Shown here: piece by piece, positions 1 to 8,668 of the stretch
Layout of the letters: each line of letters opens with the position of its first letter
How positions within the stretch are numbered: position 1 is the first letter of the stretch
From: Funneliformis mosseae
Taxonomy: Eukaryota; Glomeromycota; Glomeromycetes; Glomerales; Glomeraceae
Length of the DNA stretch: 16,172 bases
Assembly (NCBI GenBank): GCA_910592005.1
Contig: CAJVPP010002133.1
Span: 1 to 16,172, forward strand
Direction: 5' to 3'
The notes under the pieces: generated by a model
What the model was told of the DNA's origin: nothing
What the model saw: only the letters and a program-made list of their open reading frames with translations
Databases searched by the model: none
Translations under genes and position numbers: made by a program

Positions 1-103
1 TTTAGTTTTTGATGTTATTAGATTAAAATATATTAAGCTCTTAATTTAAGTGAAAAATTTCTCAGAATCTGATTTTTTTAGAAACTCTCCCATATAATAT
101 TAT
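1..103 (-). repeat. Truncated MITE copy at the window edge
   Basis: The first ~92 bases match the reverse complement of the MITE at 12738-12898 along most of their length; shared blocks include TTTAGTTTTTGAT, TTATTAGATTAAAAT and CTCTTAATTTAAGTGAAAA. The terminal block with AATCTGATTTTTTTAGAAA and the CCATATAAT edge corresponds to the inverted-repeat end of the 12.7-kb copy. The other end lies outside the window. No coding capacity is visible. Confidence 0.7.
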
Positions 104-317
104 AATTAGTAATAAATAAATATTATAAATTATAATTTATTAATTAAAATATTAATTTAATAAATTTATTTATTTATTATATTAATTATAATATTCATTT
201 AATTTTACATTCATATTTTTAATTAATATTAATTTAATTTATAATAAATATATAAATTTTATAATTTTTTAATATTTAAAAATATGATCTTTAAATATTT
301 TAATAATTTAAATTAAT
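104..317. other. AT-rich spacer, no gene seen
   Basis: This stretch is almost pure A/T with stops in every frame. I see no coding, RNA or clear repeat signal in it. Confidence 0.6.
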
Positions 318-403
318 ATATGAAAGGTAAGCTATTAAAATCACATTACAGATCATATAATTTACTATGTTGGTAACTTGATTTTAATAGCAAACCTTCT
401 ATA
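318..403. repeat. Short hairpin MITE (86 bp)
   Basis: An inverted repeat pairs GCTATTAAAATCA (331-343) with TGATTTTAATAGC (379-391), a perfect 13-bp match. The outer arms are also similar (TATATGAAAGGTAA against TATAGAAGGTTT), with TA at both edges. The size, TA edges and lack of coding suggest a small nonautonomous DNA transposon. The family is not identifiable by eye. Confidence 0.55.
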
Positions 404-795
404 TTCTTCTAATTTAAATATTATATTTATTTAAAAAAAATAATAAAATTTTAAAATAATAATAATTAAAAGATAAAGAATAAAAAAAATTATAATTAAA
501 GTAAAATAAAAAAAATATAATAAATTTCTTAAATTTAAAATGTTTATTTTATTTTTAAAGTTTTTATTTAAATTAGAATAATATTTAAATTAAAATTATA
601 ATAATTAATATAATTGATAATTTTTTTAAAAAAAAAAATTTTTTATAAATTAATTAAAAAAAACTAATTTATTAATAAACAGTATTAAATTTAAAATATA
701 AATTAAAGATAAATTAATTTATTTTAAATATAATAAAATTATTAAATAATACTAAAAATTTAATAAAAAAATAAAAATAAAATTAATATATTAAA
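404..795. other. AT-rich spacer, no gene seen
   Basis: This is homopolymer-rich A/T sequence with no open reading frame of note and no repeat structure I can define. Confidence 0.55.
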
Positions 796-925
796 ATATA
801 ATAATATATATATTAGAAATTTTTTTTTAAATTGAGATTTTTATTATATTTAGTTTTTAATATTATTGAATTAAACTTTAATTTAATCAAAAATTTAATT
901 TTCTAATAATTTTTCTAAATAGTAA
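796..925 (-). repeat. Decayed copy of the 12.7-kb MITE
   Basis: The segment around 828-925 aligns with the reverse complement of 12738-12850. Matching blocks are AAATTGAGATTTTTATTA, TTAGTTTTTAATATTATTGA and the terminal ATTTTTCTA. It has more differences than the copy at 1-103, so it looks older. It lies just upstream of the tandem repeat that also neighbours the 12.7-kb copy. Confidence 0.5.
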
Positions 926-959
926 AATACTGTATAATACTATTAATTTTTTAAAAATA

Positions 960-1118
960 TTAAAAGATATGTAAATTATTTCTTAAATAATAATTATAAA
1001 ATTGTTTAAAATATTTTAAGAACTTAAAATATTTTGATATTTAATGATTATAAAAAGATAAATAAAATTTATTAAATTTGTCATTAAAATGAATTTTTAA
1101 AATTAATAATTATTAATA
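960..1118 (+). repeat. Left part of a ~145-bp tandem repeat (copy 1)
   Basis: This aligns with 13220-13376 in direct orientation. The block CTTAAAATATTTTGATAT is identical at 1023-1040 and 13255-13272, and similarity continues to TATTAATATAT. The repeat is split here by the 750-bp inverted-repeat element at 1119-1868 and resumes at 1869. Confidence 0.65.
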
Positions 1119-1868
1119 TATGGAGACCATCATAGCAAAAGAAGGCAATACGTTAACTGATCATATTTTGAGATATTTTAATGATTACATGATCACAGAC
1201 CTAACCTTTTAAAAAATATATTTTTCTATTTATACTTTATTAGTAAAAAGACGTAAATTTTGCACAATATTTTAATCTTTTTTTCTTTTTCATTGTAAAA
1301 AACCTTTGTAATCATCAAAATAATATGGGATATAATATATATTTTAATAGTGATAGTAAAAATAATACTATATTATCTGCCTTAAAAGAACTGAAAAATA
1401 CTTTTTTGTTAAAAAATACAACTGATTATAACGGATGATGATAAAAACACATTTGAATAAGAAAAATTAAATTAGAATGTTATAGTTAGATTAAAATTTT
1501 TATAAATTCTATAAATAAAATAAGTCTACATTTGCTCATTCTTTTGTTACTAGTATTATTATATTAAATATTATTATTATTTTTGTTATTAAAATCTTAA
1601 AAAAAATAAAAATTTTTAGAATGAAATAATTTTTAAATATTTCATAAATTTCATTAAGACTATATAGCTTATAAAGTATATAAATTTTAAAAATAAATAT
1701 ATTATTATTTTCATTACTTGTAAAAAAAATTTTAAAGTTATAAAATCCATTTTTTAAAAATAGTTTTTTTGGAAATGATCAGTAAAAATTAATAATAAAT
1801 AATAAATTGTGATTTTTTTAAAATCTCGTGATCAGTATATTTTCCCTTTTGCTATAGCAGTTTCCATA
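1119..1868. mobile_element. 750-bp nonautonomous element with inverted ends
   Basis: The left end (1119-1165) and the reverse complement of the right end (1822-1868) are alike: TATGGAGACC against TATGGAAACTG, then ATAGCAAAAG in both, then CTGATCA in both. Flanks are AT repeats, so the exact target duplication cannot be fixed. The interior is AT-rich and non-coding. It holds a nested 15-bp near-perfect inverted pair (ATTTTAATGATTACA near 1169; its partner near 1307-1321). The related locus at 13.2-13.56 kb lacks this segment, which supports insertion. The superfamily is unknown. Confidence 0.65.
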
Positions 1869-2060
1869 TATCAATTTTTTAATATTTAATTTTAAAAATA
1901 ATTTATATATAATAATTATTTAAAAATAAATTTAGTTTATTAGATTTATCTCATTGAAATATTAAAAATATTATTTTTATATTTTTAAGATTATTAGATA
2001 GTAAATTGTATAAGTTTAAAAATTTAATTTTTTTAATAATATTTTATTATATAAAGTTAT
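1869..2060 (+). repeat. Right part of the ~145-bp tandem repeat (copy 1)
   Basis: This aligns with 13377-13560. AAATTTAGTTTATT is identical at 1928-1941 and 13437-13450, followed by similar TTTTTAAGATTRWTAGATAG and AATTTAATTTTTTT blocks. It continues the sequence interrupted at 1118. Confidence 0.65.
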
Positions 2061-2309
2061 TACTAGTTATACTAAAACTGTTTATATTAAAAACTTATTA
2101 TATCAAACCAAAATCTTCAAAATAAATTTTTTTATAATTAATTATATTAAATATAATGAACTTCTATAATAAAATTGCTATATATCACATTTTAACTCAA
2201 TTTAACTGATCTACTTATATTAATTATATATTTTATATATTATCACTGAATTCATTTTCAATTATCTTAATATTTAAATTCAAAGGCTATAGCAATTGAT
2301 TCTACATAT
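2061..2309. other. AT-rich spacer with a weak inverted repeat
   Basis: No gene is seen. A 10-bp inverted pair, AATTGCTATA near 2172 and TATAGCAATT near 2288, brackets about 125 bp and could be the remains of a small MITE. No reliable ends were found. Confidence 0.35.
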
Positions 2310-3433
2310 TAGAGTTTCTGACTTTAAGATTTTCTCTAAGTTTTACATAAAATTTCATATAAGTCAGCTTAGCTTAGATTATTACTGGTTCAAGCTGTGC
2401 TACTTTTTTAGCTCAGCTTAGCTTAGTTCATAAAGATCAATTGACAAGCTAAGCTAAGCCAATCTGGCTTGCAAGTTTGCATTTATATTTAAAAAAGAAA
2501 ACTATTAAGAAAAACATTTCTTATTAAGAAAAGTATTTTCAGAATGATTCTCATTGAGATAAACATTTCTGAAATAATTCTCATTAAGAAAAAAGTTTTT
2601 AAATGATTCTCTTCAAAAAGAATATTTTTAGGATTATTTTTTTTTGAGAAAAATACTTCCAAAATGATTCTCTTTAAAAGGAATATTTTCAGAATGATTT
2701 CTTTTGAGAGAAAAATTCTTAGAATGATTTTTTTTGAAAAAAATGTTTTCAGAATGATTCTTTTTGAAAAAATTCTTTTCAGAGTGATTTTTATAAAGGA
2801 TTTCACTTCTGGAGTGATTTTTTTAAAGAATTTCGCTTCTAGAGTAATTTTTTTAAAGGATTTTACTTCTGAAGTGATTTTCTTAAAGAACTTCACTTTT
2901 AGAATAATTTTCTTAAAAGATTTTACTTCTAGAATAATTTTCTTAAAGGCCTTTACTTTTAAAATTATTTTTATAAAGGACTTTATTTTCAGAACAATTT
3001 CCTTGAAAAACTTTGCTTTCAGAACAATTTTCTTTAAGAAAACATCACTGATATATTTTTCTTTAAATAAAACATCACCAGATTTGTTTTTCTTTAAATG
3101 AAATATTACTGAGACTATTTTTCTTTAAAGAAAATATCATTAAGGCTATTTTTCTTTAAAGAAAATATTTCTATGATTATTTTCTTTAAAAAATATTTCT
3201 AAAGCCATTTTTTTTTAAATAAACACTATCAAAGCAGCTTTTCTTCAAAAAAAAACTACCCTTAAATTATTTTCTTTAAAAAAAAATAAGCCAATAAGCT
3301 GAGCTGCAATATGAGTCAAGCTATAACATAAGCTGATTTGTCTAGCTTGTGACTCATTTTATGATAGCTTGAGTTGAGTCTAAATGAGCTGGCTTATTTG
3401 GCTTGTAAATGACTCAACTTATATAGAACTCTA
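2310..3433. repeat. Repeat unit enclosing the 30-bp minisatellite
   Basis: The edges are TAGAGTTTCT (2310) and AGAACTCTA (3425-3433), an approximate inverted pair. Next to the edges are AGCTTAGCTTAG- and GAGTTGAGTC-rich stretches. These include an 11-bp hairpin, GCTTAGCTTAG (2416-2426) with CTAAGCTAAGC (2449-2459). The AGAACTCTA edge recurs at 7143-7151 in the GAGTC-rich repeat, so these belong to a related family. No transposase is visible, and whether this was a mobile unit is inference. Confidence 0.4.
2490..3290. repeat. 30-bp minisatellite, about 27 units
   Basis: About 27 head-to-tail units of mostly 30 bp (a few of 29 or 31) cover this stretch. A common core resembles CAGAATGATTYTYTTTGAAA. 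Unit type drifts along the array: the left units carry GAATGATTCTC, the central ones CTTCTAGAATAATTT, and the right ones contain the palindrome TTTCTTTAAAGAAA. Because the period is divisible by three and the core has few stops, long reading frames appear on both strands (2489-2896 minus, 2664-3101 plus) as ten-residue repeats. They look like by-products of the period, not genes. Confidence 0.85.
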
Positions 3434-3495
3434 GTCTTATAATCTGTTATACTTAAATCAATTTGGTAATTTATTATGTCTTAGAATTTAAGTTA

Positions 3496-4092
3496 CAAAA
3501 GGTGGACAAAAGTATTTGCACACTTTTTCACTCAATATAAAACTTATAATTTTTTTGTATTAATAATAAATGATCAATTAATATTTTATTTAAAGCTGAT
3601 TAAGATCTATATTTTATATTAAGTAATTAGTATTTAGTTATGCTACTATTTGCTGCAATCACAGCTTAAATTTATTGTAGTATACTATCGATTAGGTTTC
3701 GATAGTATGCTTTAAAATTTCTTGCCAAGCCTTTTTAACATATCAGTCAAATTAAATAGAGGCTTTTTATAAGCTCAGATATTTTTCTTAACTTCAGTCC
3801 AAAGATTCTCAATTTGATTAAAATCAGGATTTGATCTTGCTAAAATAATGTATAAAAATTATTTTTCGCTTGAAAAACTATTGCAGTTAATTCTTTAGTT
3901 TTTACCATTTTTTTAGATTTTCAGAGAAGTAAAATTTATTAAAAAAAAATAAAATTATTATTTTTTTTTATTTTTATAATATAAATAAATACTTAAGTAT
4001 CATGTAAACACAATTTATTATTGTGATAATATGACTTTACTAGCATTAATTCAAGTTATGGAAGGTGTGTAAATACTTTTGTTCACCCTCTG
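3496..4092 (-). mobile_element. Internally deleted Tc1/mariner element (597 bp)
   Basis: Terminal inverted repeats of 28 bp match at 24 positions. The left one runs from 3496 (CAAAAGGTGGACAAAAGTAT...) and the right one from 4092 inwards on the minus strand (CAGAGGGTGAACAAAAGTAT...). All four mismatches are A/G. TA lies on both sides (3494-3495 and 4093-4094), the Tc1/mariner target. The interior holds both ends of a transposase gene on the minus strand but not its middle, so the element could only move with help from elsewhere, if at all. Confidence 0.88.
3627..3908 (-). pseudogene. Tc1-like transposase remnant (N- and C-terminal ends)
   Basis: The likely start is the ATG at 3908, giving MVKTKELTAIVFQAKN, which resembles the N-terminus of Tc1-type transposases. 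After a deletion junction near 3850 the reading changes frame and continues as ARSNPDFNQIENLWTEVKK. This corresponds to the conserved SPDLNPIENLW block holding the last catalytic acidic residue. The 3' end reads AVIAANSSITKY then a stop at 3627-3629, as in the family C-terminus. The middle, with the first two catalytic aspartates, is gone, and stops and frameshifts interrupt the C-terminal part. It cannot encode an active DDE transposase. Confidence 0.85.
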
Positions 4093-4094
4093 TA

Positions 4095-5331
4095 TATTAG
4101 TCAAACTCATAATAATAAACTCAATAATAAATTAGTATAGAATATCATAACAAATTCTAAATCAGGATATTATTAAAGAAAAAAGTAAATTTGTATGAAT
4201 TTAAATTAATTTCTTTATTTATATTAATGAAACTTGTATAAACCTTATAAATAAGTTAATTTACAACTTAAACAAAAAGCTATTTTATTTATACAAAATG
4301 AATTTGCTATAACTAACTATTTATTATATTATAAACTAACTATTTTAGTAAACTTTGATTATAAAATAATAATAAAAGATAATAAAATAAAGATATAAAA
4401 TATAAGATAAATTATAATAATGATAATAATAAAAGAAATAATAAAAATAATAATTATAATTAAAATAATAAATATATAAAAAATTTAATAAAATAAATCA
4501 ATCAGATAAATCAGATATATTTTATAAATCCTACAAATTAAATAAATCAGTTTGATTTTATAATGTAATATGTTGATCAAGATCTTTCTTAATATAATTT
4601 ACATAAAATTAAATCTAATGACTTTTGTAAATCATTTTTTTAGGACAAATTTTTAATGTTAATAATATTAAATAGTTATATGATTAAATAGTAATTCAAG
4701 CTAGATTTATAATATTTAATAGAATTATTATTTAACATTACATAAAAATGATTAAAACAGTTTTGTATAAGTAAAATAGTTAGTTCTAATTCTAATAAAA
4801 TAACTTTATAAAAAATTCTGATTTATTTAAATATTATAAAAAAAATTCTAAAAAAGATAATTTATGTTATATAAATTATAATTCTGATCAGAACTATATA
4901 TTTAATTTAAATTATTAATATTATATATTCTATACTAAATTAAATCTTCTAAAATAGCTGATTTGTTATATCTAGTAATAATTATATATATTAGTAAAAA
5001 GGAAGAAAACTACCAAAAAAATTTTTTTTGAGTTAATATTAAATCTGAATTAATTTTACTAAAAATAATAATATTTAGTTTATAAAGTAAAAAAAATTTT
5101 TAATAATTTTCTCTTTTTCTATTATAAAATACTTATATCTTTAAAAATTACTAGTTAATTATATTAATTTTTATTAATTATTAAAATATTTATTAACTGA
5201 CTAATTATTTAAAAAATAATGATATTTGTTAAAAGTAATTTTTAATACAATCAATTTTTTGTAAATGTATTATATATAAATATAAATATATTTTTTAACT
5301 TGATTTCAAATTGAAAAATTAATTTTAAATA
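4095..5331. other. AT-rich spacer, no gene recognised
   Basis: This 1.2-kb stretch between two Tc1 elements has no long open frame and no repeat ends I can define. Parts of 4600-5000 are slightly richer in G/C and could be very old decayed coding sequence, but no motif can be read from them. Confidence 0.5.
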
Positions 5332-5333
5332 TA

Positions 5334-6657
5334 CACTACTTAACTAAAAGTAGCAGATACTTAATTTTTATTATTTACTAAAAAATATATATAATAATTA
5401 AGCCTAAAATTTTAATACATAATAGTATAATACATACAAAAGTTATGACATCATTTTTTATTTACTTGTAAATAAAAAAGATTGAGTTAATAAATACAGG
5501 AATTAAACAAGTTTTTTTCTTTTAAACTCAAAAATATACAATCTAACAAAATCAGAACAAAGTTAAATATTAATCTTTTTAAGGGTGATATTATTTCTAA
5601 AATTCTTAAGATTTCAAGATCATCAGTTATCTGTATAATTCAAAACTTTTATAAAGGAAAAAATCTCAAAATATAACTATAAATAAGCTATTCAAAACTC
5701 TTGAATTTTAAATATAAAAAGACTTTAAAATAGATTGTTAAAAGAAATAATCATTAATCAGCTAAACAAATAAAAATAAATTTTAAAAAAAAACTAAACT
5801 GGAGTTTTCACTATAACTATCAAAAGAAGTTTACATGAACTTAAATTTTTTTCTCATATTCTGGCTTCTAAATCTTTTTTTAATAATTAACAAAGAGAAA
5901 ATTGATTAAAGTAGTATATTAAAAGAAAAAATTAAAATGTTAAAAAATGGAAGTTTATTATTTGAAGTGATGAAAGTCATTTTACAATATTTAAAAATGA
6001 TAGTTTAGGTCATATTTTGAGAATATTTAAGATAAGATTTAATATTAAAAATATAATTCCTTCAATAAAGTATAGTAATGGTAATGTAATGATATAGGAT
6101 TATCTCTTTGAAAAAGGGTTAGAATCATTAGTAAAAGTTAAAGAAAAAATTAATCATCATAATTATATTTAAATATTTAACTCATATTTGCTATTATTAA
6201 TTGATAATGATTTTAATAGGTGAGGTTATTTATTTTAGAATGATAATACTCTCATTTATATTACTAAAGATATTAAAGAATAGATAAAGCTGAAGAAGAT
6301 TAAAATATTAGAAAATTAGTCAAGTCAATCCTTAGACTTGAATCTTATTAAATACTTATGATTAGAATTAGAGAAATGCATCAGAACTTATTTTAGATCT
6401 GCAAAATATGCAAGAAAATTAGAGGTTGCTTTATAAGAAGAATGAAATTGAATTTCTAATGATATTTTATTAAATTTAATTAAAAGTATGCCTTGAAGAA
6501 TTGAAGCATGTATTGCAAATAATGGTTGGCTAACTAAATATTAGTTTTATATATAGTTTGACTAATAAATATTAAAATTTTAACATTTATTATTATGTTA
6601 TTACATTTTTGACTAATAAATAAAAATTGAATATCTACTACTTTTGGTCAAATAATA
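5334..6657 (+). mobile_element. Complete but dead Tc1/mariner element (1,324 bp)
   Basis: The inverted ends start CACTACTTAACTAAAAGTAG (5334) and, on the minus strand from 6657, TATTATTTGACCAAAAGTAG. Similarity extends about 45 bp, and the differences in the outer half are transitions. TA duplicates flank both sides (5332-5333, 6658-6659). A subterminal TTTGACTAATAAATA occurs twice near the right end (6557-6571, 6608-6622). The length is normal for a full Tc1-type element with one transposase gene, which is present but destroyed by stops. Confidence 0.9.
5531..6544 (+). pseudogene. Decayed full-length Tc1-like transposase
   Basis: Despite many stops and a few frame changes, the plus strand reads as a Tc1-family DDE transposase. 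An N-terminal helix-turn-helix region shows as IISKILKISRSSVICIIQNF near 5590-5660. The first catalytic Asp lies in the SDESHF segment (GAT at 5969-5971) and the second in NDN (GAT at 6242-6244). The C-terminal block reads SLDLNLIKYL where the family has SPDLNPIExLW. The last acidic residue is now Lys (AAA at 6350-6352), 35 residues after the second Asp. The end reads RIEACIANNGWLTKY then TAG at 6542-6544. Conserved Trp codons have become TAG or TGA and Pro has become Leu, all by C:G to T:A changes. The start position is approximate. Confidence 0.88.
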
Positions 6658-6659
6658 TA

Positions 6660-6998
6660 TTTTTACTATTTAAATTGTATAATAAATTTTTCTGATTTAT
6701 CATTATTAGAAATTCTTAAATATATTTATATGATTTTGCATAATTTTAGTTATCATTTTTGTTTAAATAAATTTTTAATTAAACTAAATCTAATTTGTAT
6801 TACCTTTATATATTACATTTATTATAATTTTTATATTATCATTTTTTTCAAAAATTTTCTAGTTATCTTTTTTAATAAAATAATCTTATATTTATAAAAT
6901 AATGATTTATAATATTAAAGAATTACATAAACTTATAAATATTTATTTAAAAAATTAAAAAATTGTTTATTAAAGTATATAAAAAGAAATAGTATTTC
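6660..6998. other. AT-rich spacer, no gene seen
   Basis: No coding, RNA or repeat signal is recognisable in these 339 bases. Confidence 0.55.
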
Positions 6999-7151
6999 TA
7001 ATGAGTTGAGTTAAATTGAGTTTTGAGTCAAAATTATCTTACATACCTTTAATTTAAAGTACTTATTTATTGTGTGTAACTAAAATTTACAATTATGCAT
7101 AATCATACAAGTCAAATATACGAGTTTATATAAGTCATTTTCAGAACTCTA
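6999..7151. repeat. GAGTC-rich dispersed repeat
   Basis: It begins TCTAATGAGTTGAGTTAAAT and includes CGAGTTTATATAAGTC near 7121; it ends with AGAACTCTA at 7143-7151. The same start (CTAATGAGTCGAGTCAAG) and a CGAGTTATATAA motif recur at 16079-16172, and the AGAACTCTA edge recurs at 3425-3433. The low-complexity GAGTY core suggests a dispersed repeat family without coding content. Confidence 0.55.
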
Positions 7152-7170
7152 AAAAAAAATAGATAGATAT

Positions 7171-7450
7171 TGGAACTGATTAATTTTTAACTGTTAATTA
7201 ATCAGTTAAAATGGTTAACATATTAACTGTTAAAGATTTTTTTTAACTGATTAAAATAGATGAATTTAAATTCAATCAAAATTTATTTTCTGTTTAGAAT
7301 TAAAATTTTTATAATTGCAAATTATTGTCTAACTCTGATCAAATTTATAGTACTAGCCAAAGTTAATTTTAACTGGTTAATTAGCCGGTTAACAAATATT
7401 TTAACCAGTTATTAATCGGTTAAAGAATTATCAACCAGTTTAAACCTTTA
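7171..7450. repeat. Foldback element built of TTAACCGGTTAA-like motifs
   Basis: Both sides carry clustered variants of TTAACYGRTTAA. The left cluster (7175-7260) includes AACTGATTAA, TTAATCAGTTAA and TGGTTAAC; the right (7368-7440) includes TTAACTGGTTAA, GCCGGTTAAC and TTAACCAGTT. The right cluster reversed aligns with the left, giving arms of about 75 bp around a 105-bp centre. Nonautonomous hAT elements often have such subterminal motifs, and the left edge ATATTGGAACTG is hAT-like. No 8-bp duplication could be confirmed. Confidence 0.55.
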
Positions 7451-7754
7451 GAAATAGGTAATTTAAAAAAATTATTGCAAATTCTTTTTATAAAGAAATA
7501 TCTTGTATTATTTTTGCTATAATCTTCATGATAAAATTATTTTTATAATGCTTAGATTAAATTTTGTTTTCTTTTTGCAAAACTTTAGTATTTTTTAAAA
7601 AAAGATGTTTATTACAATATAAATATTATTGTATTTTTATTTAATAGAATTTTTTTAGAGAAATTAAATTACAAGAATCACATATTATATGTATGTATAA
7701 TAAAGAACAATATTTTTAGTTTAATAAATAATTTTTATACTTTATAATGTAAAA
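7451..7754. other. AT-rich spacer, no gene seen
   Basis: No open frame or repeat end was found in this 304-bp stretch. Confidence 0.5.
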
Positions 7755-7827
7755 TCTATATTTTTCTATAAATGCATAAGCACACTTTTTTTCAATTCCA
7801 AGGAATGCATTTATAGAGAATTGACTG
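7755..7827. repeat. Small hairpin with a pogo-like right end
   Basis: TCTATAAATGCAT (7765-7777) and ATGCATTTATAGA (7805-7817) form perfect 13-bp arms around a 27-nt loop. The right arm is followed by GAATTGACTG then TA, close to the terminus of the MITE at 14961-15132 (AGAGTTGACTG then TA). The matching left terminus is not recognisable, so this may be a damaged tiny MITE. Confidence 0.45.
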
Positions 7828-7898
7828 TATTGAAAATCCTTAACAAAAATTAATTTCTATATAAACAAAATTTTAATTAAATTTTTATCCTTTATATA

Positions 7899-8473
7899 CA
7901 GTGCGCGAGAAAAGTTTTCGGAATCACATCTTAATTTATTATACTCTGAAAATAAATAGAAATTGCATAAAAATTAAAATATATATTCTTTATTATTATA
8001 GAAAAAAAGTTGTTTAAGCTTAATTAATAGCTTATCTTATTAACATTACCCTCAATTACTTGTTCTGACATACTACTAATTAAATTAATAAATATTTCGG
8101 GTTCAATTTCCTCCTACTATTTTTTGAATTATATCAAGAAAAACATCTATAGTAGTGATTGATTTTTTTTTTACCAACAATATACTAACCTGTTTCTCTA
8201 CACGCCTCTTAAAATTGCCTATATATTTTCAATTGGATTGAGGTCCGGACTTTTTGATGGCCAATCCAACAACCTCGGACTCCATTCTTCAGTATTAGAT
8301 TTATAGTTTCATATGAACGGTATATAAGTTTATATTTACAATTCCAAACCTGCCATTCTTATATAAAAATATAAGCTTGCGTGACAATATAAAATTTTGT
8401 TGCTGATCATATACTGCAATACTGCGCGAATTATTAAAAGTTTTCTATACTGAATTTTTATCTTCGCGTACTG
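7899..8473 (-). mobile_element. Younger internally deleted Tc1-like element (575 bp)
   Basis: The ends are CAGTGCGCGA (7899 onwards) and, from 8473 on the minus strand, CAGTACGCGA; 9 of 10 outer bases match, and the similarity fades inward. TA lies on both sides (7897-7898, 8474-8475). Inside is the C-terminal part of a Tc1-type transposase on the minus strand. Unlike the elements to its left it keeps many CpGs, including GCGCG near both ends, so it is probably more recent or less methylated. It sits about 195 bp beyond the 3' end of the membrane-protein gene. Confidence 0.75.
8024..8302 (-). pseudogene. Tc1-like transposase C-terminal remnant
   Basis: The minus strand from 8302 reads KSNTEEWSPRLLDWPSKSPD, continuing LNPIENI. 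This is the conserved block around the last catalytic Glu of Tc1-family DDE transposases, with the Glu codon intact at 8228-8230. The following Trp is a TAG stop (8219-8221). After one or two frame changes the C-terminus reads EEIEPEIFINLISSMSEQVI and ends NVNKISY with TAA at 8024-8026. The N-terminal DNA-binding region and the first catalytic residues are missing, so this is a nonfunctional fragment. Confidence 0.82.
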
Positions 8474-8668
8474 TAATTATACGTTCTGTATGTAATTACG
8501 CAAATATGTAGAAAAAATACTTTTAAAATAATTAAATTATTTTTTTATTTTATTTTTTTTTTAATTTTATAATTATATTAAAACTATATTTTTTCCAATT
8601 CAATATATATTTTAATATATAACAATTTTTTATATAAACAAATAAATATAATGAATATAAACAATAAA

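Noticed and set aside
2489..2896. 135-residue minus-strand open frame
   Set aside because: It lies wholly in the 30-bp minisatellite and reads as ten-residue repeats; the opposite strand is open for the same reason.
2664..3101. 145-residue plus-strand open frame
   Set aside because: It is a by-product of the 30-bp period; there are no domains, no introns and no flanking gene signals.
2490..3290. CRISPR-like array
   Set aside because: The units are contiguous, diverged and have no unique spacers, and the window is eukaryotic; it is a minisatellite.
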